In this document: piece by piece, positions 9,101-16,130 of the stretch
How positions within the stretch are numbered: position 1 is the stretch's first letter
Layout: each line of letters begins with the position of its first letter
The notes under the pieces: generated by a model
What the model was told of the DNA's origin: nothing
The model's database searches: none
The model's input: the letters and a program-made list of their open reading frames with translations, nothing else
Translations under genes and position numbers: made by a program
Source of the DNA: UBA11663 sp049616325
GTDB lineage: Bacteria; Bacteroidota; Bacteroidia; Flavobacteriales_D; Sanyastnellaceae
Length of the DNA: 16,130 bases
Assembly (NCBI GenBank): GCA_049616325.1
Contig: JBMZHG010000037.1
Coordinates: 1-16,130 of the forward strand
Direction of reading: 5' to 3'

Positions 9101-9213
9101 TGGTCTGGAGTCGTGGTGATTCGTTGGGGCGCGGACTTGCATCGTTGCAAATCCAAACGCCCCGAAAGTTCCGTCAAATTCTTCTAACAAGGCAAGTTGC
9201 CGCGCAGGTTGCG
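9101..9213 (-). promoter_or_regulatory. Candidate Bacteroidota-type promoter for the PPIase trio
   Basis: In the 113-nt gap after guaB, minus-strand TTG (9177-9175) is followed after 19 nt by TGGATTTG (9155-9148). That is one mismatch from the TTG/TAnnTTTG consensus of Bacteroidota sigma factors, at a usual spacing. It would give a leader of about 45 nt. A small inverted repeat, TTGCA-ACGA-TGCAA (9150-9137), sits at the predicted transcription start and could be an operator or chance. No experimental support; based on pattern only. Confidence 0.38.
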
Positions 9214-10689
9214 TCAACGAATGCTGTAGTTGGGGGCTTCGCGCGTAATCATCACGTCGTGCGGGTGGCTTTCTTTCACCCCGGCCGACGTGATGCGCAC
9301 AAAGCGTCCCTTTTCCCGCAGTTGGCCCAAATCCGCTGACCCGCAGTACCCCATTCCGGCCCGGAGGCCGCCAATGACTTGGTGCATGACTTCCTGCACG
9401 GACCCTTTGAACGGCACGCGGCCGCTGATGCCTTCCGGCACCAACTTTTTCAGATCGTCCTCGGCGTCTTGGAAGTAGCGGTCTTTCGATCCTTTTTGCA
9501 TGGCCTCGACCGAGCCCATGCCGCGGTACGCTTTGAAGCGGCGTCCTTCGTAGATGATCGTTTCACCCGGGCTCTCCTCGGTTCCAGCGAGCATGGACCC
9601 GATCATCACGGTGTGTCCGCCTCCGGCGAGCGCCTTGACGATGTCTCCAGTGTAGCGGATGCCGCCGTCGGCGATGATGGGAACGCCCGTCCCTTCCAAG
9701 GCCGCACTGACTTCCATGACGGCGCGAAGCTGGGGAACTCCGACTCCGGCGATGACGCGGGTCGTGCAAATCGAGCCCGGTCCGATGCCGACTTTCACGG
9801 CGTCCACGCCGGCCTCGACCAGGGCGAGGGCCGCTTCAGCCGTGGCGACGTTTCCGGCCACAATGTCGATGCTTCCAAAGGCCTTCTTTACGTCGCGAAC
9901 GGTGTCGATGACGCCACGGCTGTGGCCGTGGGCCGTGTCGACGATGACGGCGTCCACGCCTGCGTCCACCAACGCGGTGACGCGCTCGTGGGTGTCGGCG
10001 GTCACGCCCACGGCCGCCGCAACGCGGAGGCGGCCGTACTGGTCCTTGCAGGAATTGGGGAACTCGCTCAGCTTGATGATGTCGCGGTACGTGATGAGGC
10101 CGACCAGGCGGCCCTGGCCATCCACGACGGGAAGTTTCTCGATGCGATGCTCACGCAGGATTTGTTCCGCCTTGGAAAGGTCGCTTCCGTCCTCGGTCAC
10201 AATCAAATTCTCGCTTGTCATGAGTTCGGCGATGGGGCGGCTCCCTTGCTTCTCAAAACGCAAATCGCGGTTCGTCACGATTCCAACGAGTTTTCCGGCG
10301 TTGTCGGTGACAGGGATGCCGCCAATCTTGTGCTCACGCATGATGGTGAGGGCGTCGCCCGCCGTGGCGTTTTGGCTCAGCGTGATGGGGTCCTGGATCA
10401 TGCCGCTTTCCGAGCGCTTGACCTTCCGGACTTCGTTGGCTTGGGCTGCGATGCTCATGTTCTTGTGGACCACGCCGATGCCGCCGTTGCGGGCCATCGC
10501 AATGGCCATCTTGCTCTCCGTCACCGTGTCCATCGCCGCGCTGACGATGGGGGTCTTGAGTTGGATGTTCCGGGAAAAAGGAGCGTGGAGCTGAACGTCG
10601 CGGGGAAGAACTTCCGAATAGTTGGGCACGAGCAGGACGTCGTCGTACGTCAATCCTTCGCCGAGAAATTTGCTGTCAGTCGAGGCCAT
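9214..10689 (-). CDS. guaB: Inosine-5'-monophosphate dehydrogenase
   Basis: The enzyme oxidises IMP to XMP with NAD+, the committed step of guanine nucleotide synthesis in the cytoplasm. The 491-residue protein has the full bacterial layout. The N-terminal barrel half reads LTYDDVLLVPNYSEVLP and TPIVSAAMDTVTESKMAIAM. A CBS pair spans about 96-210 (IGGIPVTDNAGKLVGIVTNRD; EKLPVVDGQGRLVGLITYRD). The catalytic loop is GIGPGSICTTR with Cys308. IMP-binding sequences are ADGGIRYTGDI (340-350) and YRGMGS (388-393), and the flap is VPEGISGRVPFKGS (417-430). The C-terminus is EAPNYSIR. The start is an ATG at 10689 immediately before the conserved LGEGLTYDDVLL. It has its own upstream -7-like element about 100 nt ahead and is followed by a folding-factor operon in the same direction. 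No missing residues were seen. Confidence 0.98.
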   Translation of the reverse strand: MASTDSKFLGEGLTYDDVLLVPNYSEVLPRDVQLHAPFSRNIQLKTPIVSAAMDTVTESKMAIAMARNGGIGVVHKNMSIAAQANEVRKVKRSESGMIQDPITLSQNATAGDALTIMREHKIGGIPVTDNAGKLVGIVTNRDLRFEKQGSRPIAELMTSENLIVTEDGSDLSKAEQILREHRIEKLPVVDGQGRLVGLITYRDIIKLSEFPNSCKDQYGRLRVAAAVGVTADTHERVTALVDAGVDAVIVDTAHGHSRGVIDTVRDVKKAFGSIDIVAGNVATAEAALALVEAGVDAVKVGIGPGSICTTRVIAGVGVPQLRAVMEVSAALEGTGVPIIADGGIRYTGDIVKALAGGGHTVMIGSMLAGTEESPGETIIYEGRRFKAYRGMGSVEAMQKGSKDRYFQDAEDDLKKLVPEGISGRVPFKGSVQEVMHQVIGGLRAGMGYCGSADLGQLREKGRFVRITSAGVKESHPHDVMITREAPNYSIR

Positions 10690-10788
10690 GAGCTTGAGTT
10701 GAATCGCGTGTTCTCGCAGGCCTCACGAGTGAATCGCCGGTGCGCCGGAGCGCGGCTGGGACGTTCAAGGTTCGGTCCGCGATTCGGG

Positions 10789-10796
10789 CAAATTTA
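10789..10796 (-). promoter_or_regulatory. Candidate -7 promoter element for guaB
   Basis: The minus strand reads TAAATTTG, an exact match to the Bacteroidota -7 consensus TAnnTTTG, about 100 nt upstream of the guaB ATG. I find no clean TTG at the -33 spacing (the region reads TGTGGAACG), so the upstream element is weak. It lies in the 211-nt gap between the T9SS cargo gene and guaB and implies a leader of roughly 95 nt. I see no riboswitch in that leader. Confidence 0.45.
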
Positions 10797-10841
10797 AGGC
10801 AGAACGCCCACGTTCCACACCCCCCAAGACAGAGAATTCAC

Positions 10842-10856
10842 GGCCGCCAAACGGCC
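10842..10856 (-). terminator. Small GC-rich hairpin downstream of the T9SS cargo gene
   Basis: The sequence GGCCG-CCAAA-CGGCC can form a 5-bp perfect stem with a 5-nt loop, about 45 nt past the stop of the cargo gene and before the guaB promoter element. On the minus strand it is followed by GTGAATTC rather than a T-run, so it is at best a weak or factor-dependent terminator. Confidence 0.25.
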
Positions 10857-10900
10857 TAAACCCACGCGACGGGATTTCTTCGTGACCGCACGGAGCCGGG

Positions 10901-13093
10901 TTATTCTCCAGGCAAGACGGTCAAGGAAACGCTTTGGTTTCGCCACGCGCCCGCTCCGTCGAGGTACTGGATGTTCACCATGTACACGCCGTTGGCGACG
11001 AGCTTGCCGTCCACTTTGCCGTCCCAAGGTTCGTCGATGGATTCTGACTGGTAGATTTGGGTTCCCCAGCGGGACACCACGGTCATTCGAAAATTGGGGT
11101 TGGAACCCTGGGGCTCGCCCAAGAATCCGACGTTGGCTTCGCCTGGCGCCCACGGGAACCAGTCGTTCAGATCGTCGTCGTTGGGAGTAAAAGCGGTGGG
11201 AATCCAAACGAGGGGTTCTTCCGTCAGGCAGACCCAGTTGGAGGCGGCACCCTGCAGCACTTCGTTGGAGTCGGGCACCTCCAAGGCCAAAACCCTGTAG
11301 CAAAATATCCCCGGCGAGTCCAACTCGTCGCTGACGTCGTCTTCGTGGTTTTCGCTCACGGACGTCACGGTCGCCAGCGGCGTCCCAAGCACGTCGGGGT
11401 CGCTGGTCTCTTTGCGCACCACTTCATACCTGTCCAGGCCATTCAAGAATCCGTTGTAGGGCGACCAAATCAGGCTGTTCTCGTACAGGCCAGGAGTCGT
11501 GCTTTGGAATCCGAGAAGCAAAATCGAAGCGGCTTCTTGGGATTGAGCCACCGCCGCGTCGCAGCCGTTGTACGCCACGGCGCGGTACCGGTAGGAATAC
11601 TCGTTGGTGTTCCGTTCTGTGTCCACGTGAACGACCGGGAACCCGAGGTTGGCCGGATAACGGGGAGTAAGCGGAATCCACGAGCTGTCCGTGTCGTCCC
11701 ACCGCTGGAATTCGTACAGGCTGACTTCCTGGGCGTTGGGGTCGGTGGCAAGCACCAACTCGACCCGCGTTCGGCCCAGGACCGACACCCGCTTCAGGTT
11801 GGGCGGTTCGGGCGCGTCGGGGTATTCGAACAAAATCTCGACGAGGTTGGAGGCCGCGGTTTGGAACTCGCCGCCCTTGGCCAGGACACGGTACTCGACC
11901 GTCGCGGTCAACGACGCCCCTTCGTGCACGATCGTTTGCGCTGAACCCGACAACGTGTCGAGGCTGACCCACGGCCCGCCGTTTTCGCGGTACTGCGGCA
12001 CGTATTCCGCCACGCCGCCGGCGATGCCAAGCGGGTGGATCCACGCGAGCTGCGCGCGGTCGGTGCAGGGGATTTGGTTGGCGGTCAGGAACACGGTGCG
12101 GACGCAATCTCCGGCCCCAGAAGGGTTGGGCGTGCCGTCGTCGTCCACGCAATCGTAGGCCGCGACTTGGTAGCTTTCCGGCTCCGCGCCCGCATTCGAG
12201 GTCGAAATCAGCACGTCAAATTGGGTCGGGTCGTTCACCTCGGCAACAATCGCCCCGCCGCCCGTGTCGAGGCATTTGTACACGATGTACCCCAGGGTTT
12301 CTGCGGCGGGTTCGAAGTCCCAATGCACGCGTGCGGCCCCGTCTTCCACATCCACGTGCGTCACGGTGGGGGTGTCGCCCCCGGCCGTCCCCAACACGAG
12401 TTCAGCGCGGTTGCTGTCGTGCCAATCTTCGAGGTTGCTCGCCAACTGGCGCACCCGGTAGATGAGCACTTGCGCGCACGGACCGGGGTTGTCGGTGTAC
12501 GAGCCCCCGTCCGGAGAATCCGGCACCGTGGCCACCACTTCCCACTGCGCCGTCGTCTCGTTGATGCGCTCCAGCTGGAAGTCGCTTCCGGCGGCCGCTC
12601 CTGTCAACGCGTACGGGCTGTTCCATTCGAGCTCCACGGTGCCGGCTACGGTGCCTTGTTCAAGGCTCACAAAGATTTGGCACAAGAAAGGCGACGGGTC
12701 CGACACCGACTGCAGCCCATCTTCCACAGTCACTTGGACGCCCACGTAACAGTGCGCGAGTTGGTTGGCGTCGTACAGGAACGAAGGCATGACCCACCCC
12801 GTGGGGAGCACGAGGTTTCCGTTGATGACCTCCGACGAGATGATGTGCCACTGCGTTCCGAGGGGGTTTTGGTCAAGGTCAAAGACCTTGATTTCGTTCT
12901 GCACAAAGTCTTCGTTGCCCACCGGCGTGAACACGTCCCAGTGAAGCGTGGCGTTGCCCGCGTTGTTGACGTTGTCGACGTGCGTGAGGCTGGGGGGCGG
13001 CAGTTGTGCCCATCCGGCGAAGGCCGTGGCGCCAAACACAGCCATCAGGGCCGCGTGGCGGATGACTGGCAAAAGGTGTTTGTGGCTGCGCAT
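10901..13093 (-). CDS. Secreted T9SS cargo with fibronectin-III-like repeats and type B (CHU_C) sorting domain
   Basis: The protein has 730 residues from the ATG at 13093. MRSHKHLLPVIRHAALMAVF followed by FAGWAQ is a Sec signal peptide. The body reads as about six fibronectin-III-like segments with recurring patterns such as LTHVDNVNNAGNATLHWDVF, VTHVDVEDGAARVHWDF and YEFQRWDDTDSSWIPL. The last ~100 residues (from about 628) are the gliding-motility-type C-terminal domain: WIPTAFTPNDDDLNDWFPW, VVSRWGTQIYQS, EPWDGKVDGKLVANGVYMV and a terminal strand ending VLPGE. This domain directs export through the type IX secretion system and sorting to, or release from, the cell surface. No enzymatic domain is visible, so an adhesin or structural surface role is likely but unproven. 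Many acidic residues and scattered cysteines are visible. It has its own promoter-like element and is flanked by the wzc-like gene and guaB. An in-frame TTG 21 codons upstream was rejected because the signal peptide starts at this ATG. Confidence 0.93.
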   Translation of the reverse strand: MRSHKHLLPVIRHAALMAVFGATAFAGWAQLPPPSLTHVDNVNNAGNATLHWDVFTPVGNEDFVQNEIKVFDLDQNPLGTQWHIISSEVINGNLVLPTGWVMPSFLYDANQLAHCYVGVQVTVEDGLQSVSDPSPFLCQIFVSLEQGTVAGTVELEWNSPYALTGAAAGSDFQLERINETTAQWEVVATVPDSPDGGSYTDNPGPCAQVLIYRVRQLASNLEDWHDSNRAELVLGTAGGDTPTVTHVDVEDGAARVHWDFEPAAETLGYIVYKCLDTGGGAIVAEVNDPTQFDVLISTSNAGAEPESYQVAAYDCVDDDGTPNPSGAGDCVRTVFLTANQIPCTDRAQLAWIHPLGIAGGVAEYVPQYRENGGPWVSLDTLSGSAQTIVHEGASLTATVEYRVLAKGGEFQTAASNLVEILFEYPDAPEPPNLKRVSVLGRTRVELVLATDPNAQEVSLYEFQRWDDTDSSWIPLTPRYPANLGFPVVHVDTERNTNEYSYRYRAVAYNGCDAAVAQSQEAASILLLGFQSTTPGLYENSLIWSPYNGFLNGLDRYEVVRKETSDPDVLGTPLATVTSVSENHEDDVSDELDSPGIFCYRVLALEVPDSNEVLQGAASNWVCLTEEPLVWIPTAFTPNDDDLNDWFPWAPGEANVGFLGEPQGSNPNFRMTVVSRWGTQIYQSESIDEPWDGKVDGKLVANGVYMVNIQYLDGAGAWRNQSVSLTVLPGE

Positions 13094-13153
13094 GGGGTCT
13101 TGCTTGGCGGAAGTTTGGGTGCGACGCACAGGTACGTAACGCACAACGTCCCT

Positions 13154-13180
13154 CAAAAGTACAGACCTGCTTCACGGCCA
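13154..13180 (-). promoter_or_regulatory. Candidate TTG-N17-TAnnTTTG promoter for the T9SS cargo gene
   Basis: On the minus strand TTG (just upstream of the GCCGTGAAGCAGGTCTG spacer) is followed by a 17-nt spacer and TACTTTTG (13161-13154), an exact -7 consensus. The spacing lies at the lower end of the range reported for Bacteroidota promoters. The predicted leader is about 55 nt. This is the best-formed promoter in the window. Confidence 0.55.
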
Positions 13181-13223
13181 AGGGGTTTCCCGGCGTGGTT
13201 TGCTCACAACGGAGTGTGGGTGA

Positions 13224-13249
13224 CGCACGCTGCCCTTTGTGGGCATGCG
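13224..13249 (-). terminator. Hairpin after the wzc-like gene
   Basis: About 20 nt past the wzc-like stop, the minus strand can fold CGCATGCCC-ACAAA-GGGCA(GCG)TGCG: a 9-bp stem with a 3-nt bulge and a 5-nt loop. No T-run follows (TCACCCACAC), so it is not a canonical intrinsic terminator; it could stabilise the 3' end of the mRNA. Confidence 0.3.
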
Positions 13250-13269
13250 CGGAGCATGAAATCAGGGTG

Positions 13270-15690
13270 TCAGGCCTGGGCGTCGGGCTCCTTGTACCGG
13301 TCTGAACCGCCGTACCCGTAGCCGTACCCGTATTCTGCGCCGTACGTTGCGTACCCGTATTTGGTGGCGTAGCGGTTGTAGTAGTAGGCCCAGCGCTTGG
13401 TCCGTACGCCGTTCAAGACGAAGGAAGCGTGTTTCAAGTTGTTCTGCTCGAGCAGGTCTTCGAGGTGTTGGACGCCGCGGCGGGAGGATTTGGCCACGTT
13501 GGTCACAAGCAAGGCCGTGTCGACGTGTTCCATCAAGACGAGGGCGTCGCTGATGAGCAAGATGGGAGGGGTGTCCAAAATCACGTAATCGTACGCTGCC
13601 TTCAATTCGGCAAGCGTGTTGGTCATGCGTTCGCTCAAAATGAGGTCCGAAGCGTTGGGCGGCACCGGGCCGGCCGTGATGACGTCGAGGGAAGGGTAGG
13701 CCCCGGGCTTGAGGACCTCCGCGAGGCTCGCCTTGCCAATCATGAGGTTCGAGGCACCTCGGGTGTTTTCTAGCCCCATGTAGGCGTGGACGCGCGGCTT
13801 GTGCATGTCGAAGTCGACGAGCGCCACCTTTTTGCCGGCCTTGGCGAGGATGCTGGCCAGGTTGGACGACACAAAGCTCTTGCCTTCCTGCGGGTGCAAC
13901 GAGGAAACCAGAATCACGTTGGCGCCTTTCTTGGCCAGCAGGTACTGGAGGTTGGTGCGGAGCGCACGGAACGATTCGGTCACGGCGCTGCGGCTGTCGG
14001 CGCGGCACGCGATGGGGTCGTCGCCCATCTCCTTGTAGAAGGGGATGCCGCCGATGACGGCCGCTTCGGCGACCTCGCGCAGCTCGGACGTCGATTCGAT
14101 GCGCTCGAAGAACACCATGCGCACAACGGATAAGGCGAGGGCGATCAGGAAGCCGACAGCCGTGTAGGTGAGCACGGTGCGGCGCTTGTCCGGGCCGACC
14201 TTCCCGGCGTAGCGGGCGCGTTCAATGAGCGAGGCCTCGGGGGTGATGCTGGCCCGGGCGATGATGGTGGCGGCCTTCCGCTCGAGGAGGTAGACCGCAA
14301 GTTTTTCGTTGACGCCGAGCTTGCGCTCCATGGCGAGGATGTCGCGCTGAGTCTTCGGAAGGCCGGAAAGGCGCGATTCCAGTTCGCGAATGTCCGCCTG
14401 CAAATCGACGCGCCGGCGTTCGACCACTCCGACCTTGTCGGAGAGGTAGGTCACGACGTTGCTGCGCACGTGTTGCGCGGAGGAGTCGAGCCGCCGCACC
14501 TGGTAAGAGCCGGGCTTGACGTCGAGGAGCAAGGCCGAGCGCTTGGCCTCGAGTTCCATGAGGGCGCCGATTTGCTCGGCCATCCACGGGTCGTCGAGCA
14601 TGAAGTAGCTCGACGGAGGCAACTCCGCGCTGCCGCCCGGGGCCGTGAGGAAGGCTCCCAATTCGTCGAGCGACTGCGATTGCACGTCCATCTCGCGCAA
14701 CTGGCGCTCGAGGTCGACGAGCGAATTGAAAAATTCGTTTTGTTCGCGGGTGAGGTCGAGGATCTCGTTTTGGGCTCGGTAGTAATCGACCTGCCTTTCA
14801 AGCGTGTCGGTGAGCGCGTTGATCTCCTCAAGCTGCCCGCTGATGAACTTCTCGGTCTGCACGTTGGTGGCCAAACGCGCCTCCGCCGTATAGTCGATGT
14901 ACGTCGCCGCAAGCGTGTCCAAGAAGCGCTTGGCGCGGTCCGGGAGCACGTCGCTGCAGCTCATGGTGATGACGCTCGTGCGCTCCACGTTGGTCGTTTG
15001 CAGGGCGCCGCGGTACTGGCCGATGCGCTGGTCTCGGGTCTTCACCCGGATCCGGAAATGTTGCTTCGCCGCTGCTTCGAGGCGCGCCGCGTCGCGCGCC
15101 ACCTCATCGTCGAGCCGGACCGTAAGATCGATCCCGCCTTGCGTCACGCGCTCCCCAAACCGCACCTCCACCGTCGTTTGTTCGTCCTCGCTTCCTGTCG
15201 CGTTCAGGACGAGGCGGCACGTCGTGGCGTCCACCACGAAGAGGTCGATGGCGCTTCCGGCCATGCCCCCTTCGAACCCGTCCACGTTGACGTCGACGGT
15301 CAGGGCGCCGAACCCGGCCACGGGCATCTCTTTGATCCGCCCCACGAGGTGGTAGTCCACGTGGTCGGAGATCTTGTCGATGGCGCGCCCGACGAGGTCG
15401 TAGGACCGGAGGACGCGGAGTTGGTTTTGGACTTCGTCGTTGTAGTAGCTGAACCCGCGCGACCCTCCGCGGCCGGGCAACATCGATTCAATGCTCGAAG
15501 CGCTCTCCTGGTTGACCAAAATCTCGGCCGTCGCCCGATGCACGTCCACCATTTGGTGCGTCACCAGCCGGCCGGCGCCGTACCCTACAATGGCCAACCC
15601 GACCAGCAACCACCAGTTCTTCCCCACCAATTTGACGTAGGGCCTCAAATCTTCGAAGCTGACTAGGGGAGTCTGCGAATTCTTTGCCAT
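13270..15690 (-). CDS. Wzc-type polysaccharide co-polymerase / tyrosine autokinase
   Basis: The protein has 806 residues from the ATG at 15690. It has a short cytoplasmic N-terminus, TM1 at about 26-43 (WWLLVGLAIVGYGAGRLV), a large periplasmic region and a coiled-coil-rich part (about 290-450). A GNVR-like segment follows (LPKTQRDILAMERKLGVNEK), then TM2 at about 505-530. The cytoplasmic BY-kinase part has ESFRALRTNL (572-581), Walker A HPQEGKS (599-605), Walker A' LVDFDMHKP (624-632), Walker B VILDTPP (D706) and a C-terminal cluster of 12 tyrosines between 769 and 799, the presumed autophosphorylation sites. Wzc proteins control chain length and export of exopolysaccharide or capsule with a Wza-type outer-membrane channel and a phosphatase, neither of which is in the window. 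A TTG three codons upstream is possible. It is divergent from a small PxDGGL-tailed protein gene with only 24 bp between start codons. Confidence 0.95.
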   Translation of the reverse strand: MAKNSQTPLVSFEDLRPYVKLVGKNWWLLVGLAIVGYGAGRLVTHQMVDVHRATAEILVNQESASSIESMLPGRGGSRGFSYYNDEVQNQLRVLRSYDLVGRAIDKISDHVDYHLVGRIKEMPVAGFGALTVDVNVDGFEGGMAGSAIDLFVVDATTCRLVLNATGSEDEQTTVEVRFGERVTQGGIDLTVRLDDEVARDAARLEAAAKQHFRIRVKTRDQRIGQYRGALQTTNVERTSVITMSCSDVLPDRAKRFLDTLAATYIDYTAEARLATNVQTEKFISGQLEEINALTDTLERQVDYYRAQNEILDLTREQNEFFNSLVDLERQLREMDVQSQSLDELGAFLTAPGGSAELPPSSYFMLDDPWMAEQIGALMELEAKRSALLLDVKPGSYQVRRLDSSAQHVRSNVVTYLSDKVGVVERRRVDLQADIRELESRLSGLPKTQRDILAMERKLGVNEKLAVYLLERKAATIIARASITPEASLIERARYAGKVGPDKRRTVLTYTAVGFLIALALSVVRMVFFERIESTSELREVAEAAVIGGIPFYKEMGDDPIACRADSRSAVTESFRALRTNLQYLLAKKGANVILVSSLHPQEGKSFVSSNLASILAKAGKKVALVDFDMHKPRVHAYMGLENTRGASNLMIGKASLAEVLKPGAYPSLDVITAGPVPPNASDLILSERMTNTLAELKAAYDYVILDTPPILLISDALVLMEHVDTALLVTNVAKSSRRGVQHLEDLLEQNNLKHASFVLNGVRTKRWAYYYNRYATKYGYATYGAEYGYGYGYGGSDRYKEPDAQA

Positions 15691-15696
15691 CTTGCG

Positions 15697-15704
15697 CAAA
15701 AGTA
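15697..15704 (-). promoter_or_regulatory. Candidate -7 promoter element for the wzc-like gene
   Basis: The minus strand reads TACTTTTG, an exact TAnnTTTG match and identical to the octamer ahead of the T9SS cargo gene. It ends only 6 nt before the ATG at 15690, so a transcript from it would be leaderless or nearly so. No TTG is found at the -33 spacing. The site lies in the 24-bp divergent gap. Confidence 0.42.
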
Positions 15705-15714
15705 TCAGTTAATC

Positions 15715-16056
15715 ATGGTTCTTCAGCGCGCAGCCCTCTCTATCGGATTTGCAGTCTGTTTCATTTATGTCGCTTTACCTCAGTACTCGGGGAATGATTA
15801 TTGCTGTGATCCTTCGTCATCAGATCCCACCTTGCAATCATTCTCTTTTTGTGGTGGCATAGATGAGCCTTACGAAACGTCTAATGATGGCGTGGTATGC
15901 GACCCCGATTGCGATGATTACAATGACGGTTCAGGCTGCCCCACCATCCCCCTTGACGGAGGCTTGAGCTTGCTTGCCCTCGCCGGAGGCGGACTCGCGA
16001 CCGCGGCGATGCGCCGTCGCCGTGAAGAAGAGGAGGCCGCGCAAGGCGCCGCCTGA
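15715..16056 (+). CDS. Small secreted/anchored protein with PxDGGL C-terminal sorting-like tail
   Basis: The protein has 113 residues and is the only plus-strand gene. The N-terminus MVLQRAALSIGFAVCFIYVALP looks like a signal peptide. The mature part is short, acidic and rich in cysteine (Cys 30, 31, 46, 62, 66, 75), including VCDPDCDDYNDGSGC (61-75). The C-terminus is tripartite: the motif PLDGGL (79-84), a hydrophobic stretch SLLALAGGGLATAAM (85-99), then MRRRREEEE. This matches the architecture of CTERM sorting tails and resembles the PIDGGL tails of small Bacteroidota proteins. No sortase-like enzyme is in the window. Function is unknown; the position divergent from a Wzc-type gene hints at a link to exopolysaccharide. 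The first two-thirds of the gene is visibly richer in A+T than its surroundings, whereas the tail-coding part is GC-rich. The start is the only ATG before the signal peptide. It is very likely a real gene. Confidence 0.75.
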   Translation: MVLQRAALSIGFAVCFIYVALPQYSGNDYCCDPSSSDPTLQSFSFCGGIDEPYETSNDGVVCDPDCDDYNDGSGCPTIPLDGGLSLLALAGGGLATAAMRRRREEEEAAQGAA

Positions 16057-16130
16057 TTGGAAACGGAACTGCTGCGATTTGCACGCGGCGCGAACCTAAA
16101 CCCTTGCTGACTTTAACTCCGCCCCAGCAT

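Noticed and set aside
9101..9217. TTG-initiated extension of the large PPIase overlapping the guaB stop
   Set aside because: It would place 39 residues ahead of a textbook signal peptide; the ATG at 9100 explains the export signal.
9379..10797. Long open frame on the plus strand across guaB
   Set aside because: It is antisense to a complete, unmistakable guaB. Its translation has no recognisable motif and is rich in His/Asp/Val, as expected from reading GC-rich codons backwards.
13306..13370. Repetitive codons for the Gly-Tyr run as a DNA repeat or CRISPR-like array
   Set aside because: The periodicity is explained by the GYGYGYG and neighbouring Tyr codons of the Wzc-type tail; there are no spacers or longer repeats.
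16057..16130. Start of a further gene at the right edge
   Set aside because: The minus-strand ATG at 16130 meets a stop after five codons, and no other frame is convincing; nothing could be called in the last 74 nt.

Overview
The window looks like a chromosomal segment of a GC-rich member of the Bacteroidota. Four things support this: a secreted protein ending in a gliding-motility-type (CHU_C, type B) type IX secretion C-terminus; TAnnTTTG-like -7 promoter elements; no clear Shine-Dalgarno sequences; and a small protein with a P-x-D-G-G-L C-terminal sorting-like tail. I cannot assign a family, although the gene content is flavobacteria-like. Eleven of the twelve genes lie on the minus strand. 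Only the small gene at the right end is on the plus strand. I saw no RNA genes, insertion sequences, CRISPR arrays or phage genes.

Reading right to left, in the direction of transcription, the window starts with a small secreted or anchored protein of unknown function (15715-16056, plus strand). It is divergent, with 24 bp between start codons, from a Wzc-type polysaccharide co-polymerase/tyrosine autokinase (13270-15690). Next come a large fibronectin-like T9SS cargo protein (10901-13093) and guaB, encoding IMP dehydrogenase (9214-10689), each preceded by a candidate promoter.

Downstream of guaB are three consecutive envelope-folding genes. They encode a two-domain parvulin PPIase (7061-9100), a putative lipoprotein with a degenerate parvulin-like fold (6126-7061) and a SurA-like PPIase (4619-6070). 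The first two overlap by 1 nt and the third follows after 55 nt, so they look co-transcribed.

The left part mixes a MoxR AAA+ ATPase (2806-3771) with surface-glycan genes: a family 2 glycosyltransferase (3841-4608), a WcaF-type acetyltransferase (2245-2790), a PglK/MsbA-like ABC exporter (424-2208) and the first 142 codons of a GT-B-like glycosyltransferase that runs off the left edge (1-427). The spacings are short: 10, 69, 15 and 36 nt, then a 4-nt overlap.

Together the genes point to envelope biogenesis: periplasmic folding of outer-membrane or T9SS proteins, plus assembly, modification, flipping and length control of a surface polysaccharide or glycan. The less ordinary elements are the PxDGGL-tailed protein facing the Wzc gene, the glycan genes interleaved with the chaperone/MoxR backbone, and the apparently catalysis-less member of the PPIase trio. 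No gap between genes exceeds about 215 bp.
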